A stretch of 64,000 nucleotides of DNA from Segatella copri (GCF_002224675.1 NZ_NMPZ01000008.1:62001-126000), one strand, 5' to 3'. Shown: positions 45,104 through 54,492, counted from the stretch's first letter. Numbers and translations are program-made. Notes: a model not told the origin generated them from the letters alone.

Positions 45104-45154
45104 AATTTTAATGTGCTCCTAACTTTAACCATAGGTGCTTTGGTTTTCTGGGTG

Positions 45155-45189
45155 CAAAGGTAAGAGTATATAGTGAAATGATATTTCAC
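45155..45189 (-). promoter_or_regulatory. Shared operator-promoter, copy d
   Basis: Minus strand: GTGAAATATCATTTCAC (45173-45189), 10 bases, TACCTTTG (45155-45162), then CACCC. Confidence 0.8.
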
Positions 45190-45315
45190 TGGCTCATTTT
45201 TCTTGTTTTTTGTCATTTTGGTATACTTTCTCTACCTATTATATGCATGAATCATGCATTTTCCTTCATTTTACCCTGTTTATTGTTGAATTCGCTTCTA
45301 TTGCGATGGATGCAG

Positions 45316-45505
45316 ATAGTTAATAGAGTTAAATTTTTTGGTTGGAAATGGCTAAATATTTAAGAATAATTGGCTTGCATATCTCGAAAAATAGTAGTAA
45401 CTTTGCACCCGCTAAGGAAAAGTTAATTTTCGGTTAAGAAAGGTAAAAAATTGTTTAGCTGAGTTCTTTAACTTATTGATAATCAGAATAGTCTTATAAG
45501 GCCGA
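45316..45505 (+). promoter_or_regulatory. Leader of CRISPR array 1
   Basis: This 190-base leader is almost identical to the one before array 2 (55741-55931). It contains TAACTTTG at 45398-45405, a promoter core about 100 bases before the first repeat, and ends TCTTATAAGGCCGA. Confidence 0.85.
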
Positions 45506-46940
45506 GTACGAGACCATCGTCCACTACAACAAGGATTAAGACATTGACTTCATAACTCCAATGATTTAAAAATGAATAAGTACGAGACCATCGTCCACTA
45601 CAACAAGGATTAAGACTCAGCCTTGTACATCTTCTCCAAGCCTAAAAGGCTGTACGAGACCATCGTCCACTACAACAAGGATTAAGACCTTATCAAAATC
45701 TTTAATCATAGTGTATTTTATTAAATGTACGAGACCATCGTCCACTACAACAAGGATTAAGACAAACCCATCTTGATTGCACCATCTGCTTTGTTAGCAT
45801 GTACGAGACCATCGTCCACTACAACAAGGATTAAAACTTGAAATAATCTTTTCCATAATCTAATGTTTTAATGTACGAGACCATCGTCCACTACAATAAG
45901 GATTAAGACTGGAAATCCCTCTTTAAGAGTTTACTTCTTGATAAGTACGAGACCATCTTCCACTACAATAAGGATTAAGACTTCTAAAATTTTAAAGGGT
46001 TCAACAAATTTTATTCTGGTACGAGACCATCTTCCACTACAATAAGGATTAAGACCTACCCAACTCTTTAGAGTATGGCAAATCAATGCTGTGTACGAGA
46101 CCATCTTCCACTACAATAAGGATTAAGACTTGTGAAACGCACATTACTAACCATTCCTCTAGTGTGTACGAGACCATCTTCCACTACAATAAGGATTAAG
46201 ACACTACTTGTTCATATATTATGGAATCTTTAGCCTTGTCGTACGAGACCATCTTCCACTACAATAAGGATTAAGACGGGTCAGTAGCCATAAGAGTAAA
46301 TGCAACATCATCAGGTACGAGACCATCTTCCACTACAATAAGGATTAAGACAACTCGTTGGTAACACCTTCAACAAACTCACCAGTCTGTACGAGACCAT
46401 CTTCCACTACAATAAGGATTAAGACGGGTCAGTAGCCATAAGAGTAAATGCAACATCATCAGGTACGAGACCATCTTCCACTACAATAAGGATTAAGACA
46501 ACTCGTTGGTAACACCTTCAACAAACTCACCAGTCTGTACGAGACCATCTTCCACTACAACAAGGATTAAGACAACTCTGTTGCACTTGCTTTAAAATCT
46601 TTCATACTATACGAGACCATCTTCCACTACAATAAGGATTAAGACCCTTGCATCCAAGCTTCTATCGTGATGTCAGCAGATGCAGGTACGAGACCATCTT
46701 CCACTACAACAAGGATTAAGACAAAGCATTTGCCGCTTGTGCAGATGACTTCTGTACGTACTAGACCTTCTTCCACTACAACAAGGATTAAGACCCCTCT
46801 ATGGTGACGTTAGCCATTACGGCAACTACGTACGAGACCATCGTCCACTACAACAAGGATTAAGACCGATTGGTGATTGTCATCGCATTGCGCAAGCTCA
46901 TAGGTTCGAGACCATCTTCCACTACAATAAGGGATAATCT
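45506..46940 (+). CRISPR. CRISPR array 1: 20 repeats, 19 spacers
   Basis: Repeats are 37 bases (starting GTACGAGACC, ending GGATTAAGAC), with spacers of mostly 35-38 bases. Repeats 1-6 have ATCGTCCACTACAA; from repeat 7 on most have ATCTTCCACTACAA, and the last at 46904 is degenerate after AATAAGG. The leader is on the left, so crRNAs are plus-strand. Spacers 11 and 12 recur as 13 and 14, a 148-base duplication of two units. Variants near the distal end (GTACTAGACCTTC at 46758) show decay. Confidence 0.97.
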
Positions 46941-47518
46941 CTGTTTGATAGTACCTATGTTTTTTATTATTGATGGTGTATTTCTGTTAAATGCATTGAT
47001 CAATTGTTATAAACCAAAAACGTTGGATAGAGGAGCATAGACGTTCTCATTTTTACCGCCAATGTTTTGTATGGTAGTTGGATATTGGTCGGAATTGGGC
47101 TGACTGAGAAGTGCCAACTGCATTTAAGAAAGGTTGCTCCCGAGTATGTACGACTAAATGTAGGATATATTTCATAGTGACAAACGAGTACTAACCTTGT
47201 TGCTTATATATCAGCCTTTCTTCCTTTGGTTTGGGAAAGAGTTGAGTTACTTCTCAACTAACTAGGTGTTGTGTTCATACTCTTACATCTGGCCAAAGGT
47301 TCTTTATTTTTCACTTGGTTGTGGTTTTAAATGGATATGGAGTGGGTTGATTAAGTGGGATTTTTTTGATATGTTTGCTTTTGAGCAGTCCATTCTTTAG
47401 GGTACACCTAAATGGGGCATACCCTAAGAATAGACCTTTTCAGTTCTTAGATAGTTGAATATAGAGTGATGATAGTTTACTTTGAATTCTGGGTTCTGTA
47501 TAGTTATTACTAAACACC
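46941..47518. other. Gene-free stretch after array 1
   Basis: I see no gene, repeat or strong hairpin here. The sequence looks like unselected spacer between the array and the envelope operon. Confidence 0.5.
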
Positions 47519-47534
47519 TGCGACAAAATTATAA
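47519..47534 (-). repeat. Isolated perfect iteron (minus)
   Basis: TGCGACAAAATTATAA, identical to the minus-strand origin iteron, 14 bases past the stop of the archaemetzincin-like gene. Confidence 0.6.
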
Positions 47535-47547
47535 GCAAAAAGATGGG

Positions 47548-48243
47548 TTAGTCTGCATTCTCATTTAGATTGTCAATGATGCTTTTCAAAGAGTTTTGGC
47601 AATCTTGGCACAATCCGTTTTTCATGTAGAAAGTATTCTTGCTATGAGCATCCTGCATCAGGCACTTCGGGGCATTCTTCTTGCAATGCGGCAAGCCACG
47701 AGAATGCAGGAATTCATGGATTGTTACTTTCCATAAGTCATCCTTTCGTTTCAATCGGAAGGTTGAAACCACACAGGCGTCACCTGGCCGGAAACTCAAT
47801 CCCATGATTCCATAGTTGTATTGTCCATGAATAGAAGTAGAGATGTCTCGATGCGTCAAACCTATCGTTACGATTTCATCATTACCTCCATGCTCTTCAT
47901 GCAACATTTTCAGGATTCCCCCAGCCCAATACCTGTTTCTTGGTTTGTAGAGACATGAGGCAGGTATTTCTTTCTTGTCTCCAACAAATACAGATGCCTC
48001 CACCCAAGCCTTTGGTTTCGTATAGAGAATGATACCCAATTGCTTCACGAGTTCTTCTCTCAACTGTTCTGCCTCCTGATGTGAGAAATTTCCCAAAGGC
48101 TTTAACTCTATGACATAACCCAATGGAGGATCAGCAGGGAGGCTGTCTCCCATGATTTCATTGCCATGGCTCTGATTTCCATTGGAACAACCTGCTAAAA
48201 ACAGGATTGAGATTCCAGCTATAAACAGCAATAACTTCTTCAT
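47548..48243 (-). CDS. Archaemetzincin-like lipoprotein metalloprotease
   Basis: This 231-residue protein has a signal peptide and lipobox (LFLAGCS, Cys19), so it is exported and lipid-anchored. The catalytic motif TIHEFLHSRGLPHCK (HExxHxxGxxHC) near residue 170 continues KNAPKCLM, and a later CQDC pair completes the archaemetzincin zinc-site pattern. Substrates are unknown in bacteria. It is the last gene of an envelope operon with an L,D-transpeptidase-like protein and an alpha/beta hydrolase. Confidence 0.85.
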   Translation of the reverse strand: MKKLLLFIAGISILFLAGCSNGNQSHGNEIMGDSLPADPPLGYVIELKPLGNFSHQEAEQLREELVKQLGIILYTKPKAWVEASVFVGDKKEIPASCLYKPRNRYWAGGILKMLHEEHGGNDEIVTIGLTHRDISTSIHGQYNYGIMGLSFRPGDACVVSTFRLKRKDDLWKVTIHEFLHSRGLPHCKKNAPKCLMQDAHSKNTFYMKNGLCQDCQNSLKSIIDNLNENAD

Positions 48244-48255
48244 AGAATATTCTTT

Positions 48256-48906
48256 TTATTTGTATTTTGCATAAATCAATACCGGTCTTCTCCTAGAAGA
48301 TTCCTTGTATATCTGCATCACTTTCTCCACGCAGCTCCTTGATACAGTAAAGCAGCCACGGCTCTCTGTTCCCAGCGGAATATACTCCTTCTCACCGGAG
48401 AATCTTGTCACCTTGCCAGCAGAATGGATCAGGATACCACGGGCTTCTGCCAGATAATTGCTTTTGTCGAGCCCTCGAAGGCGAACGCAGTTCTTGAACT
48501 TCATTCCCCCCTTTCCTATCATGACATATCTTCCAAGACTCGTACATCCACTTCCAAGGTTATTACTGAACTTTGGTTGAGCAACCGTATTGCCTTTACC
48601 GCTTCCGTGCATGCAATAGCTGCTCATTACTCTTTTGCCACGCTGCAAGTCATAGATAAAGAACCTCTTCTTGCCAGATGGTTTGGAGAAATCCACCAGG
48701 ATATAGTAATCCGTACTGTATCCTCGTCTGTCGCAATAATCTCTTACTTGCGTCAGGTTCTCACAATCCACCTGATGATACCACTCTTTAGCATCCACCG
48801 TATTCTTTAAAAACGGTTTCGTGAACCTTTTATAAATAGGTGGTACGAAAAGGACACCGATGACAAGCAGAGTCAGTATTCCCAATATGATAAAAAACTT
48901 CTTCAT
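48256..48906 (-). CDS. Murein L,D-transpeptidase-like (YkuD_2) protein
   Basis: This 216-residue protein has an N-terminal signal or anchor helix (FFIILGILTLLVIGVLFVPP). The catalytic region is HSAGKV followed by TESRGCFTVS, the SRGC motif with its nucleophile Cys, and a preceding GSGKGNT/GCTSLG segment typical of the PF13645 group. It would edit or crosslink peptidoglycan stems in the periplasm. The ATG at 48906 is used; an extended frame upstream begins with TTG. Confidence 0.8.
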   Translation of the reverse strand: MKKFFIILGILTLLVIGVLFVPPIYKRFTKPFLKNTVDAKEWYHQVDCENLTQVRDYCDRRGYSTDYYILVDFSKPSGKKRFFIYDLQRGKRVMSSYCMHGSGKGNTVAQPKFSNNLGSGCTSLGRYVMIGKGGMKFKNCVRLRGLDKSNYLAEARGILIHSAGKVTRFSGEKEYIPLGTESRGCFTVSRSCVEKVMQIYKESSRRRPVLIYAKYK

Positions 48907-48942
48907 GATCAACTGATGTGTAATCTAAAGATATAGAAATTT

Positions 48943-50073
48943 CTATTCCCTGACGCATGTCAGATTCATCTGCTGCTTAAGAAACTCGATAATCTCATTT
49001 CGCCTGTTTACCAAGACATAATGGTTTTCTTCTGGAACAAAGTACAGCCCTGTATGGACTCCCATCTTGCTGAGTCTGCTTGCCTGACTTGGCATCAAAC
49101 GTGAAGAATGATCCTGACCGCCACCAATCAGATTGATTCTACATGGCACCTTCCTCAATCCTCCAAGATTACAGGAGATAGATGTCAAACTCTTGAAATC
49201 CTTGGCATGTGATGAGTGCATGGTTGCCACTATCGCACTACCTCCATTTGAAAGCCCCATCAGATGAATCTGGCGATGGTCGATGTGATAGCCCATTCGC
49301 TCCAGGGAAGGTATGTAATAGCTGAAAATCTCATTGATATCACGATTTGTGAAGATGCCACTCATGCTGCGAGTACCGATGCTCAGCACGATGCAGTTGT
49401 CCAGGTCCTTCCAGATACCCTGATAGAGTTGCCAGTTGCCCAAGTATCCATGACAGAATACCACCAGCGGATATTTGAATCCGTTCTCCTTGCTCCATCT
49501 TACATTCTCATCTCCCTTAGGTTCGCAGATATACACAGCCCTGTCATTGGTTTCGAAAGCCTCATTGAAAGCCTGTACATAGATGCCAGACATCGGGTTA
49601 TCCTTTCCCAGGTTGTCATACGGAGTAAAGAAGTTATGAATCTTACCATTGGCAATATCCTGATTGGCTTGTGCAATAAGAGTACCGCCAACGCCCATCA
49701 TGCTGATTACAGGTCGGGCAATCATCAGGTTTCTAATGCCAAAGTTCACAATCTCTTCCTCTGGAATCAAGGTGTTGATGAGATACTGGGTAAGCGGTGG
49801 ATGCTTAGTATCCCCATTCTTATCAAGATAAACGAGTTTCACCCTGTCACTTGAATCGATGAGATAGCGGGGCATTGCCATCCACAGGCATACGAAGAAG
49901 AGCATCCAATAGGGACGTATTCCCCATTTCTTTGCCCATGGTGGGAGCATCTCAAAGATGTGCTTCTTCCATACAAGGAAGAGCAGCATCAGCATGATGG
50001 TCTTGTAAAACAGAGAGGCAAAGAATGCCCAAGCCACCACGAGCAATACAGATATAATACATTTCTTAGTCAT
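48943..50073 (-). CDS. Membrane-anchored alpha/beta hydrolase
   Basis: This 376-residue protein has two or three N-terminal membrane segments (ISVLLVVAWAFFASLFYKTI and ILFFVCLWMA type). A hydrolase domain follows with PLVVFCHGYLGN (oxyanion loop) near residue 195, the nucleophile elbow MGLSNGGSA near 267, and a late His in ENHYVLV. It is a serine hydrolase facing outward, with lipid or ester substrates likely. It precedes the transpeptidase gene by 36 bases and follows a membrane protein gene by 23 bases. Confidence 0.8.
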   Translation of the reverse strand: MTKKCIISVLLVVAWAFFASLFYKTIMLMLLFLVWKKHIFEMLPPWAKKWGIRPYWMLFFVCLWMAMPRYLIDSSDRVKLVYLDKNGDTKHPPLTQYLINTLIPEEEIVNFGIRNLMIARPVISMMGVGGTLIAQANQDIANGKIHNFFTPYDNLGKDNPMSGIYVQAFNEAFETNDRAVYICEPKGDENVRWSKENGFKYPLVVFCHGYLGNWQLYQGIWKDLDNCIVLSIGTRSMSGIFTNRDINEIFSYYIPSLERMGYHIDHRQIHLMGLSNGGSAIVATMHSSHAKDFKSLTSISCNLGGLRKVPCRINLIGGGQDHSSRLMPSQASRLSKMGVHTGLYFVPEENHYVLVNRRNEIIEFLKQQMNLTCVRE

Positions 50074-50096
50074 ATATTCTTCTTTTGTATGTTGGG

Positions 50097-50576
50097 TTAT
50101 TTCGATACAGGAAAACTTATCAGTTCATTGCTGGTCTTCTTGGCTAGTCGGTTGAACCATACAAGCAGAATAAAGTTCATTCCTATTAGTGCCACTCCCA
50201 GGAAGACAAAGAGGATGAGATAAACACTCTGGTAACTCATGTGCCATTGCATCCCCGTCATCTTTGTATAGTTGATGAGTGCTTTATGTTGTGTCTGAAA
50301 GCTAAGTCCAATGAATGGGCTGATGAAATTGAACCAGTTGGAGAAGATCAGATATGTATAGCCAAGAATGGAAACTGTTCCTGATATGGTGAACACATCC
50401 AGACCGAATTGCTTGTATCTCTTCCTCATGGGAATGAGAAGCAAGAGGCAGGATAGGATACACACCAGTCCCTGTAGGTATAAGCTCCATGCCACATTGG
50501 CAGTAGCATATGAAACTCCCAGGTTTTTGGCAATCATAGAAATGATGCCTGCCACTAAATCATATAGCATTTTCAT
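50097..50576 (-). CDS. Four-helix membrane protein
   Basis: This 159-residue integral membrane protein has hydrophobic segments near residues 27-48, 60-80, 85-95 and 115-140 (VYLILFVFLGVALIGMNFIL). I recognise no named family. It heads the envelope operon from the promoter TACTTTTG at 50651-50658 and is followed by hydrolase, L,D-transpeptidase and protease genes, so a structural or export role in that set is plausible. Confidence 0.6.
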   Translation of the reverse strand: MKMLYDLVAGIISMIAKNLGVSYATANVAWSLYLQGLVCILSCLLLLIPMRKRYKQFGLDVFTISGTVSILGYTYLIFSNWFNFISPFIGLSFQTQHKALINYTKMTGMQWHMSYQSVYLILFVFLGVALIGMNFILLVWFNRLAKKTSNELISFPVSK

Positions 50577-50650
50577 GTTTCAGTTATTTTATGTTCAAAT
50601 TCATATTAAAGTTCAATATTCACCTTTTATAATAAGGGATTTCTTGAGTG

Positions 50651-50658
50651 CAAAAGTA
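50651..50658 (-). promoter_or_regulatory. Promoter of the envelope operon
   Basis: CAAAAGTA is TACTTTTG on the minus strand, 75 bases before the membrane protein gene. The GTGAAAT dyad is absent, so this operon is outside the shared regulon. The other 220 bases to 50878 hold a GAGG.CTGCC/GGGCAGTCCTC hairpin near 50845-50873. Confidence 0.5.
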
Positions 50659-50878
50659 GACATAAATATGCATGCCTTGGTACTTTTTATCTGTGGATTG
50701 TATCAAATGCCTGTTTCTGTGTATGAACTGATGGTACAATCGATTTCTGATGTACCATTTGTCACAAAGGCTTCTCCATCTGTTTTGCCATCTTCTTTTC
50801 CAAATGATCTTTTCTGGAATCTTCTTTTTCATCAGATTATCAGAGGGCTGCCTTTACTTGGGCAGTCCTCCTTAGATG

Positions 50879-52105
50879 TTATGCGGCATTTCTTGTCAGC
50901 TTTTTGACCATGTTTACCAGGTCCACTCCTTCTGCAATCATTTTGGCGGAGTCGCATCGGTAGGGGAGTCTGCCACCTTTGCAGATGATAGGATCTCCGT
51001 GGTAGTTGATGTCTATGATGAGGATTAGGTCACCATTGTAGTTGTACCAGTTGTATTTGAGGGATGACATGAGCAGGGCATTGTCGTAGGTGTATGACTT
51101 GATGAATGGAACCAGCAGGGTATTCTGGAACTGGTCGAGGTTGGCCATCTGTGGATAGTTGGCGGCGATTTCATCCTGGAGTTTGCAAGTCTTGTTGGTC
51201 TTGTCGTTCACTCCTACGATGAGTTGGCATTGTTTCTGTTCCTCGCTATTGCACATGGCAACGATTGACTCTACGATCTCCTTGAGTTGTGCTCTGTCAT
51301 CCTTGGTATTGCCCGGTGCATAGAACAGGCTTGCCTTCTTTTCCAGGGTCTGTGACTCTAAGAAGTCCAATGGGAAGTCTACCATGGATGTAAGTTTCTC
51401 TACCTTTTGCTCCTCTGTCATGTTGATAGCTGAGATTACTTTCAGCGTTTCCAATCTCAGGTCCTCTTGAAGTGAAGGCAGCTGTGTGCTGAGTTGAGCC
51501 ATCAGTTCTGGAAGGCTGTTGGACTGCTTATACGTTTTTGTATCCTTGAGCAGGTAAGTACCATCGATGTTCAGCTTATGTTCCTGATTGTTGTTGACTC
51601 CGTAGGTTTCATGGTCAGGGTAGTATGTCTTCTCGTCTTTTTTCACCATGATGACTGTTACGCCGATCTTGAGGTGACCATCTTCCATCATGGATTGTGG
51701 AAATGCCGGGAATTTATGCATCACGCTGAATGGGATGTAGATAGTCTTGTCATCTACTTCGATGACATACATGTTGCTGTAGTAGTTGGTAACTTTACCA
51801 TTGAATTTGTTGAATTTGCACATAGTCTTGATATGTTTTAATTGAATATTTATATTTTGATTGAAATGATTGATGATTGCTCCTAGCCAGTTTTCCTGTT
51901 GCTGGCTTGTCTTGTATGGGGCTCCCAAACCTTTGCATTTATAGGCTGATGTTGCCTGGTGATTTCTGCATTGCATTCTTTTCAAGGCTTGATATACCTG
52001 ATGGGCATTGATTGGGGCCCAGTCTGCTTCTAGGAAGGGTCTTTCTTCTGATGCAGGGTTCCTAACCTGGTAGGAAGCCCTGCTTGGAATGGTGACTTTG
52101 CTCAT
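50879..52105 (-). CDS. Hypothetical protein, N-terminal extension fused to the 36.9-kb family
   Basis: This is a 408-residue frame from the ATG at 52105, which overlaps the upstream stop as ATGA. Residues 95-408 are a paralogue of the 36925-37866 protein (PYRCDSAKMIAEGVDLVNMV at the end). Residues 1-83 (MSKVTIPSRASYQVRNPASE, then FLEADWAPINAHQVYQALKR) look like a separate small gene. The following NINIQLKHIKT is A/T-rich, like an untranslated leader read through. Either two genes fused by loss of a stop, or the start is at 51823 (314 residues). Confidence 0.6.
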   Translation of the reverse strand: MSKVTIPSRASYQVRNPASEERPFLEADWAPINAHQVYQALKRMQCRNHQATSAYKCKGLGAPYKTSQQQENWLGAIINHFNQNINIQLKHIKTMCKFNKFNGKVTNYYSNMYVIEVDDKTIYIPFSVMHKFPAFPQSMMEDGHLKIGVTVIMVKKDEKTYYPDHETYGVNNNQEHKLNIDGTYLLKDTKTYKQSNSLPELMAQLSTQLPSLQEDLRLETLKVISAINMTEEQKVEKLTSMVDFPLDFLESQTLEKKASLFYAPGNTKDDRAQLKEIVESIVAMCNSEEQKQCQLIVGVNDKTNKTCKLQDEIAANYPQMANLDQFQNTLLVPFIKSYTYDNALLMSSLKYNWYNYNGDLILIIDINYHGDPIICKGGRLPYRCDSAKMIAEGVDLVNMVKKLTRNAA

Positions 52106-52341
52106 GCTACTAACTGTCTGAAGAGGTTTTCTACGATGTGTGTGAGTACGACGGCTTCTGCCAAGCGGATGAGGAGACCGATGAACATGGAGATGTTCTG
52201 ATACACTCCATTGCCGAGGATACCCCAGAGTGGGCGGCAGAGGTACCACATGAAGTTACTTGCATTGCCGGTAGCTTTTACCAGGAATGTCAATACATCC
52301 AGTAGGATGATGATCCCGATGATAATACAGAAAATTGTCAT
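52102..52341 (-). CDS. Small membrane protein
   Basis: This 79-residue protein has a first hydrophobic helix IFCIIIGIIILLDVLTFLV and a second QNISMFIGLLIRLAEAVVLT. I recognise no family. It is the first gene after shared operator-promoter copy e, and its stop overlaps the next start (ATGA), so they are co-translated. Confidence 0.6.
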   Translation of the reverse strand: MTIFCIIIGIIILLDVLTFLVKATGNASNFMWYLCRPLWGILGNGVYQNISMFIGLLIRLAEAVVLTHIVENLFRQLVA

Positions 52342-52413
52342 AATGCTTGAAATTTATTATTATCTCTAATGTCGCTAACTTACTTAACCATAGCGGCTTT
52401 GGTTTTCTGTGTG

Positions 52414-52448
52414 CAAAGGTATGGAAACTCGGTGAAACTATATTTCAC
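52414..52448 (-). promoter_or_regulatory. Shared operator-promoter, copy e
   Basis: Minus strand: GTGAAATATAGTTTCAC (52432-52448), 10 bases, TACCTTTG (52414-52421), then CACAC. Confidence 0.8.
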
Positions 52449-52520
52449 TGACTCAATTTTCCTTGATTTTGTCAGTTGAGAGGGTCTCCCATACCTTATT
52501 ATATGCGCCTGTGGCATTGT

Positions 52521-52829
52521 CTAGTGGACGAATCCAGGGACAGAGACGATGAAGCCGTTTTCTCTTTTGCACTCTGGGTGTCCGGTAGCAGGGGCTACCA
52601 CATCTTCTCTGCCTTTTTCCTTTGCTGCTGCGAGTACCATGGCCGATACGATGAAGGTGGTGTTGGCTTCTGGTTCCGGGAGATTTTCGATCTCTCCGTG
52701 TTTGACCTTGCAGACACCGCTTGCGTTGAACTCGGTATAGGTATCTGCTACTCTTGCATTTCCTTCCGTAGGGAAGCTTGTGCCATCATTCAGGGTGATG
52801 GTGTGGGGTGTTAAGTTGATGAATTTCAT
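52521..52829 (-). CDS. Conserved hypothetical protein of phage/plasmid type
   Basis: This 102-residue protein (MKFINLTPHTITLNDGTSFP, then LPEPEANTTFIVSAMVLAAA and REDVVAPATGHPECKRENGF) matches a widespread family of small proteins in phages and plasmids: 'NLTPHTI ... LPEP...IVS ... R.DVV.P..G ..R...G.I'. Its role is unknown. It stands alone behind operator-promoter copy f, just downstream of the cas adaptation genes. Confidence 0.7.
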   Translation of the reverse strand: MKFINLTPHTITLNDGTSFPTEGNARVADTYTEFNASGVCKVKHGEIENLPEPEANTTFIVSAMVLAAAKEKGREDVVAPATGHPECKRENGFIVSVPGFVH

Positions 52830-52916
52830 TGTTCTCTTGTTTTTATTACTTTATATTTATACATTGCTATCCTCCTACAGAAGTGGGGAGAAATAGCTTT
52901 CGTTTTATTTCGGGTG

Positions 52917-52951
52917 CAAAGGTACTTGAACATCGTGAAATGATATTTCAC
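52917..52951 (-). promoter_or_regulatory. Shared operator-promoter, copy f
   Basis: Minus strand: GTGAAATATCATTTCAC (52935-52951), 10 bases, TACCTTTG (52917-52924), then CACCC. It lies right after the cas2 stop. Confidence 0.8.
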
Positions 52952-52983
52952 TGGCTCATTTTTCCTTGATTTTGTGTTTAAGC

Positions 52984-53448
52984 CTAGAAAAACAGGGTGT
53001 TTTTGGAATGCAGGATAAGGTCGATATCTACATCCTGACCAATGATCTTCATGGCTCTGGCATAGTCCTCAGACAAAGGGACAATCAGAATGCTGTCGTT
53101 GTTGTCATACATTTTTTGAATCTCTGTTAGTTTTTGGGCTATGTCTTGCACTTCATCAGATGGCATGTCTGCCATGAAGATGGACTTCTGGATCCTTATA
53201 CATCCTTTTTTCAGTAGGAATTTTGCAATCAATGTTCTGACCTTGTTGCTGGTGATGTCGTACATGATGAAGCATATCATATATCCTGGTTTCCTTTCTG
53301 CTGAAGAGATGATGTTCAGTATCTGTCTGATTCTTTCCGGTAGGGTGGGGAGCTCGTCTAAGTTCCCCGTTACTCTACCGATGGAGCCTGTGCCGGCTAA
53401 ACCGGCTTGGCCAATCAGTCTGGTTTCTATGAGATGGTTTCCTTTCAT
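52984..53448 (-). CDS. cas2: Cas2 with N-terminal extension
   Basis: This 154-residue protein carries a Cas2 core from about residue 55 (MICFIMYDITSNKVRTLIAK, then GCIRIQKSIFMADMP), a ferredoxin-like fold with the conserved Asp in YDIT and the typical 'R.Q.S.F'-like strand. It is some 50 residues longer at the N-terminus than usual (~90-100). It overlaps the upstream primase-polymerase gene by four bases. With Cas1 it would form the integrase that inserts new spacers. Confidence 0.85.
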   Translation of the reverse strand: MKGNHLIETRLIGQAGLAGTGSIGRVTGNLDELPTLPERIRQILNIISSAERKPGYMICFIMYDITSNKVRTLIAKFLLKKGCIRIQKSIFMADMPSDEVQDIAQKLTEIQKMYDNNDSILIVPLSEDYARAMKIIGQDVDIDLILHSKNTLFF

Positions 53449-54491
53449 GAGGTATATGTCAGAGTTTGTACGTAGTCATTTACCAGTTGCGCCATCATGC
53501 CATTGAGTTGCATGGAGGTTCCTCTCTTGGGAGATTCTACCACCGAGTATCCCTTGTGCCCGAAGAACAGGTTGATTTCTGCTTTCAGCTGACGGGTGCG
53601 GAACATGAGCTTGATACCATACTGTATGTTTCTGGTATCATACAGTTCCACTCCGGTTTCCTCTATGGATTGCTTCAAGTCGGTGACTATATTGGTGATT
53701 TCCTGGGGAACATACACGGGGCGAATTTCCTGAGGAAGTTTCTTTCTTTTATAGAGTTCGAGCCTTTCCTTGATTCTGTCCATGGTTTCCTGGTCCGGGT
53801 CATGAGTCTTTTCTACAGGTTGCAGGTCCTGCACTTGCTTTTCTTGGCTGATGCTTGGCATCTTGTCTTCCTTGATGAACAGATCCACGCTCTCCAGATT
53901 CACGTAGTTCTCCCAGCAGACAGGCATGGCTGTCAGGTTGAGTGTGGCATCATCATCTGCAGCAATGAAGCAGGCTCTGGTCACATCATTGGTCTTGAGG
54001 TCAATGAATGTTTCCAGCTGATGCTCCTTGGCGAATTCCCATGCGAACTGCTTGTAGAATGATGAATAGATGTTTTCATCCGTGCATGGTTTATTGAGCA
54101 GGAAGATGAGCTTCAAGCCGTATCCGCTTGGAGAAGTGAACATCATGGCGATGCGCTCGTCTTTGGTCAGCTTGGCTTTCAGCTCATCCAGCTGGATGCT
54201 CTTCTCGTCCACATGGTCTATGTCCAGGACAAATGATGATACTGATGAGAAGTTTTCCTTTCTTCTGTAGTCTGAGTCAAAGTGGGCGCAGACAAAGTAG
54301 GGGAGTGATTTTTTCATCAGGTTGTATTTGGCACTGTCCATGCGCTGGATACTGCGCAGGACTTCTGTCTGATTTCTGAGTGATGGCTCTGGGTGAGCAA
54401 TCATCTTGAATAGGTCTATCATGTTGATAGATGTCAATTTTTCATTGGCAGCCACGATCTTGGTTCCCAATGATACAGTCTGCTCTTTCAT
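53445..54491 (-). CDS. CRISPR-associated primase-polymerase, type B
   Basis: This 348-residue protein between cas1 and cas2 fits the CRISPR-associated primase-polymerases. An archaeo-eukaryotic primase-like core includes SSFVLDIDHVDEKS near residue 83 (metal-binding DxD), FTSPSGYGLKLIF near 118, and a third acidic position in TNDVTRACFIAADDD near 167. Related BT4734-type domains occur in Bacteroidetes VirE-like proteins. Family members make and extend DNA or RNA primers and are implicated in adaptation. It is one base from cas1 and overlaps cas2. Confidence 0.75.
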   Translation of the reverse strand: MKEQTVSLGTKIVAANEKLTSINMIDLFKMIAHPEPSLRNQTEVLRSIQRMDSAKYNLMKKSLPYFVCAHFDSDYRRKENFSSVSSFVLDIDHVDEKSIQLDELKAKLTKDERIAMMFTSPSGYGLKLIFLLNKPCTDENIYSSFYKQFAWEFAKEHQLETFIDLKTNDVTRACFIAADDDATLNLTAMPVCWENYVNLESVDLFIKEDKMPSISQEKQVQDLQPVEKTHDPDQETMDRIKERLELYKRKKLPQEIRPVYVPQEITNIVTDLKQSIEETGVELYDTRNIQYGIKLMFRTRQLKAEINLFFGHKGYSVVESPKRGTSMQLNGMMAQLVNDYVQTLTYTS

Positions 54492-54492
54492 A

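Noticed and set aside
51824..52249. Longest frame for the 50.9-kb gene, starting at 52249
   Set aside because: Its first 48 residues are antisense to the small membrane protein gene. The ATGA overlap supports 52105 and homology supports 51823.
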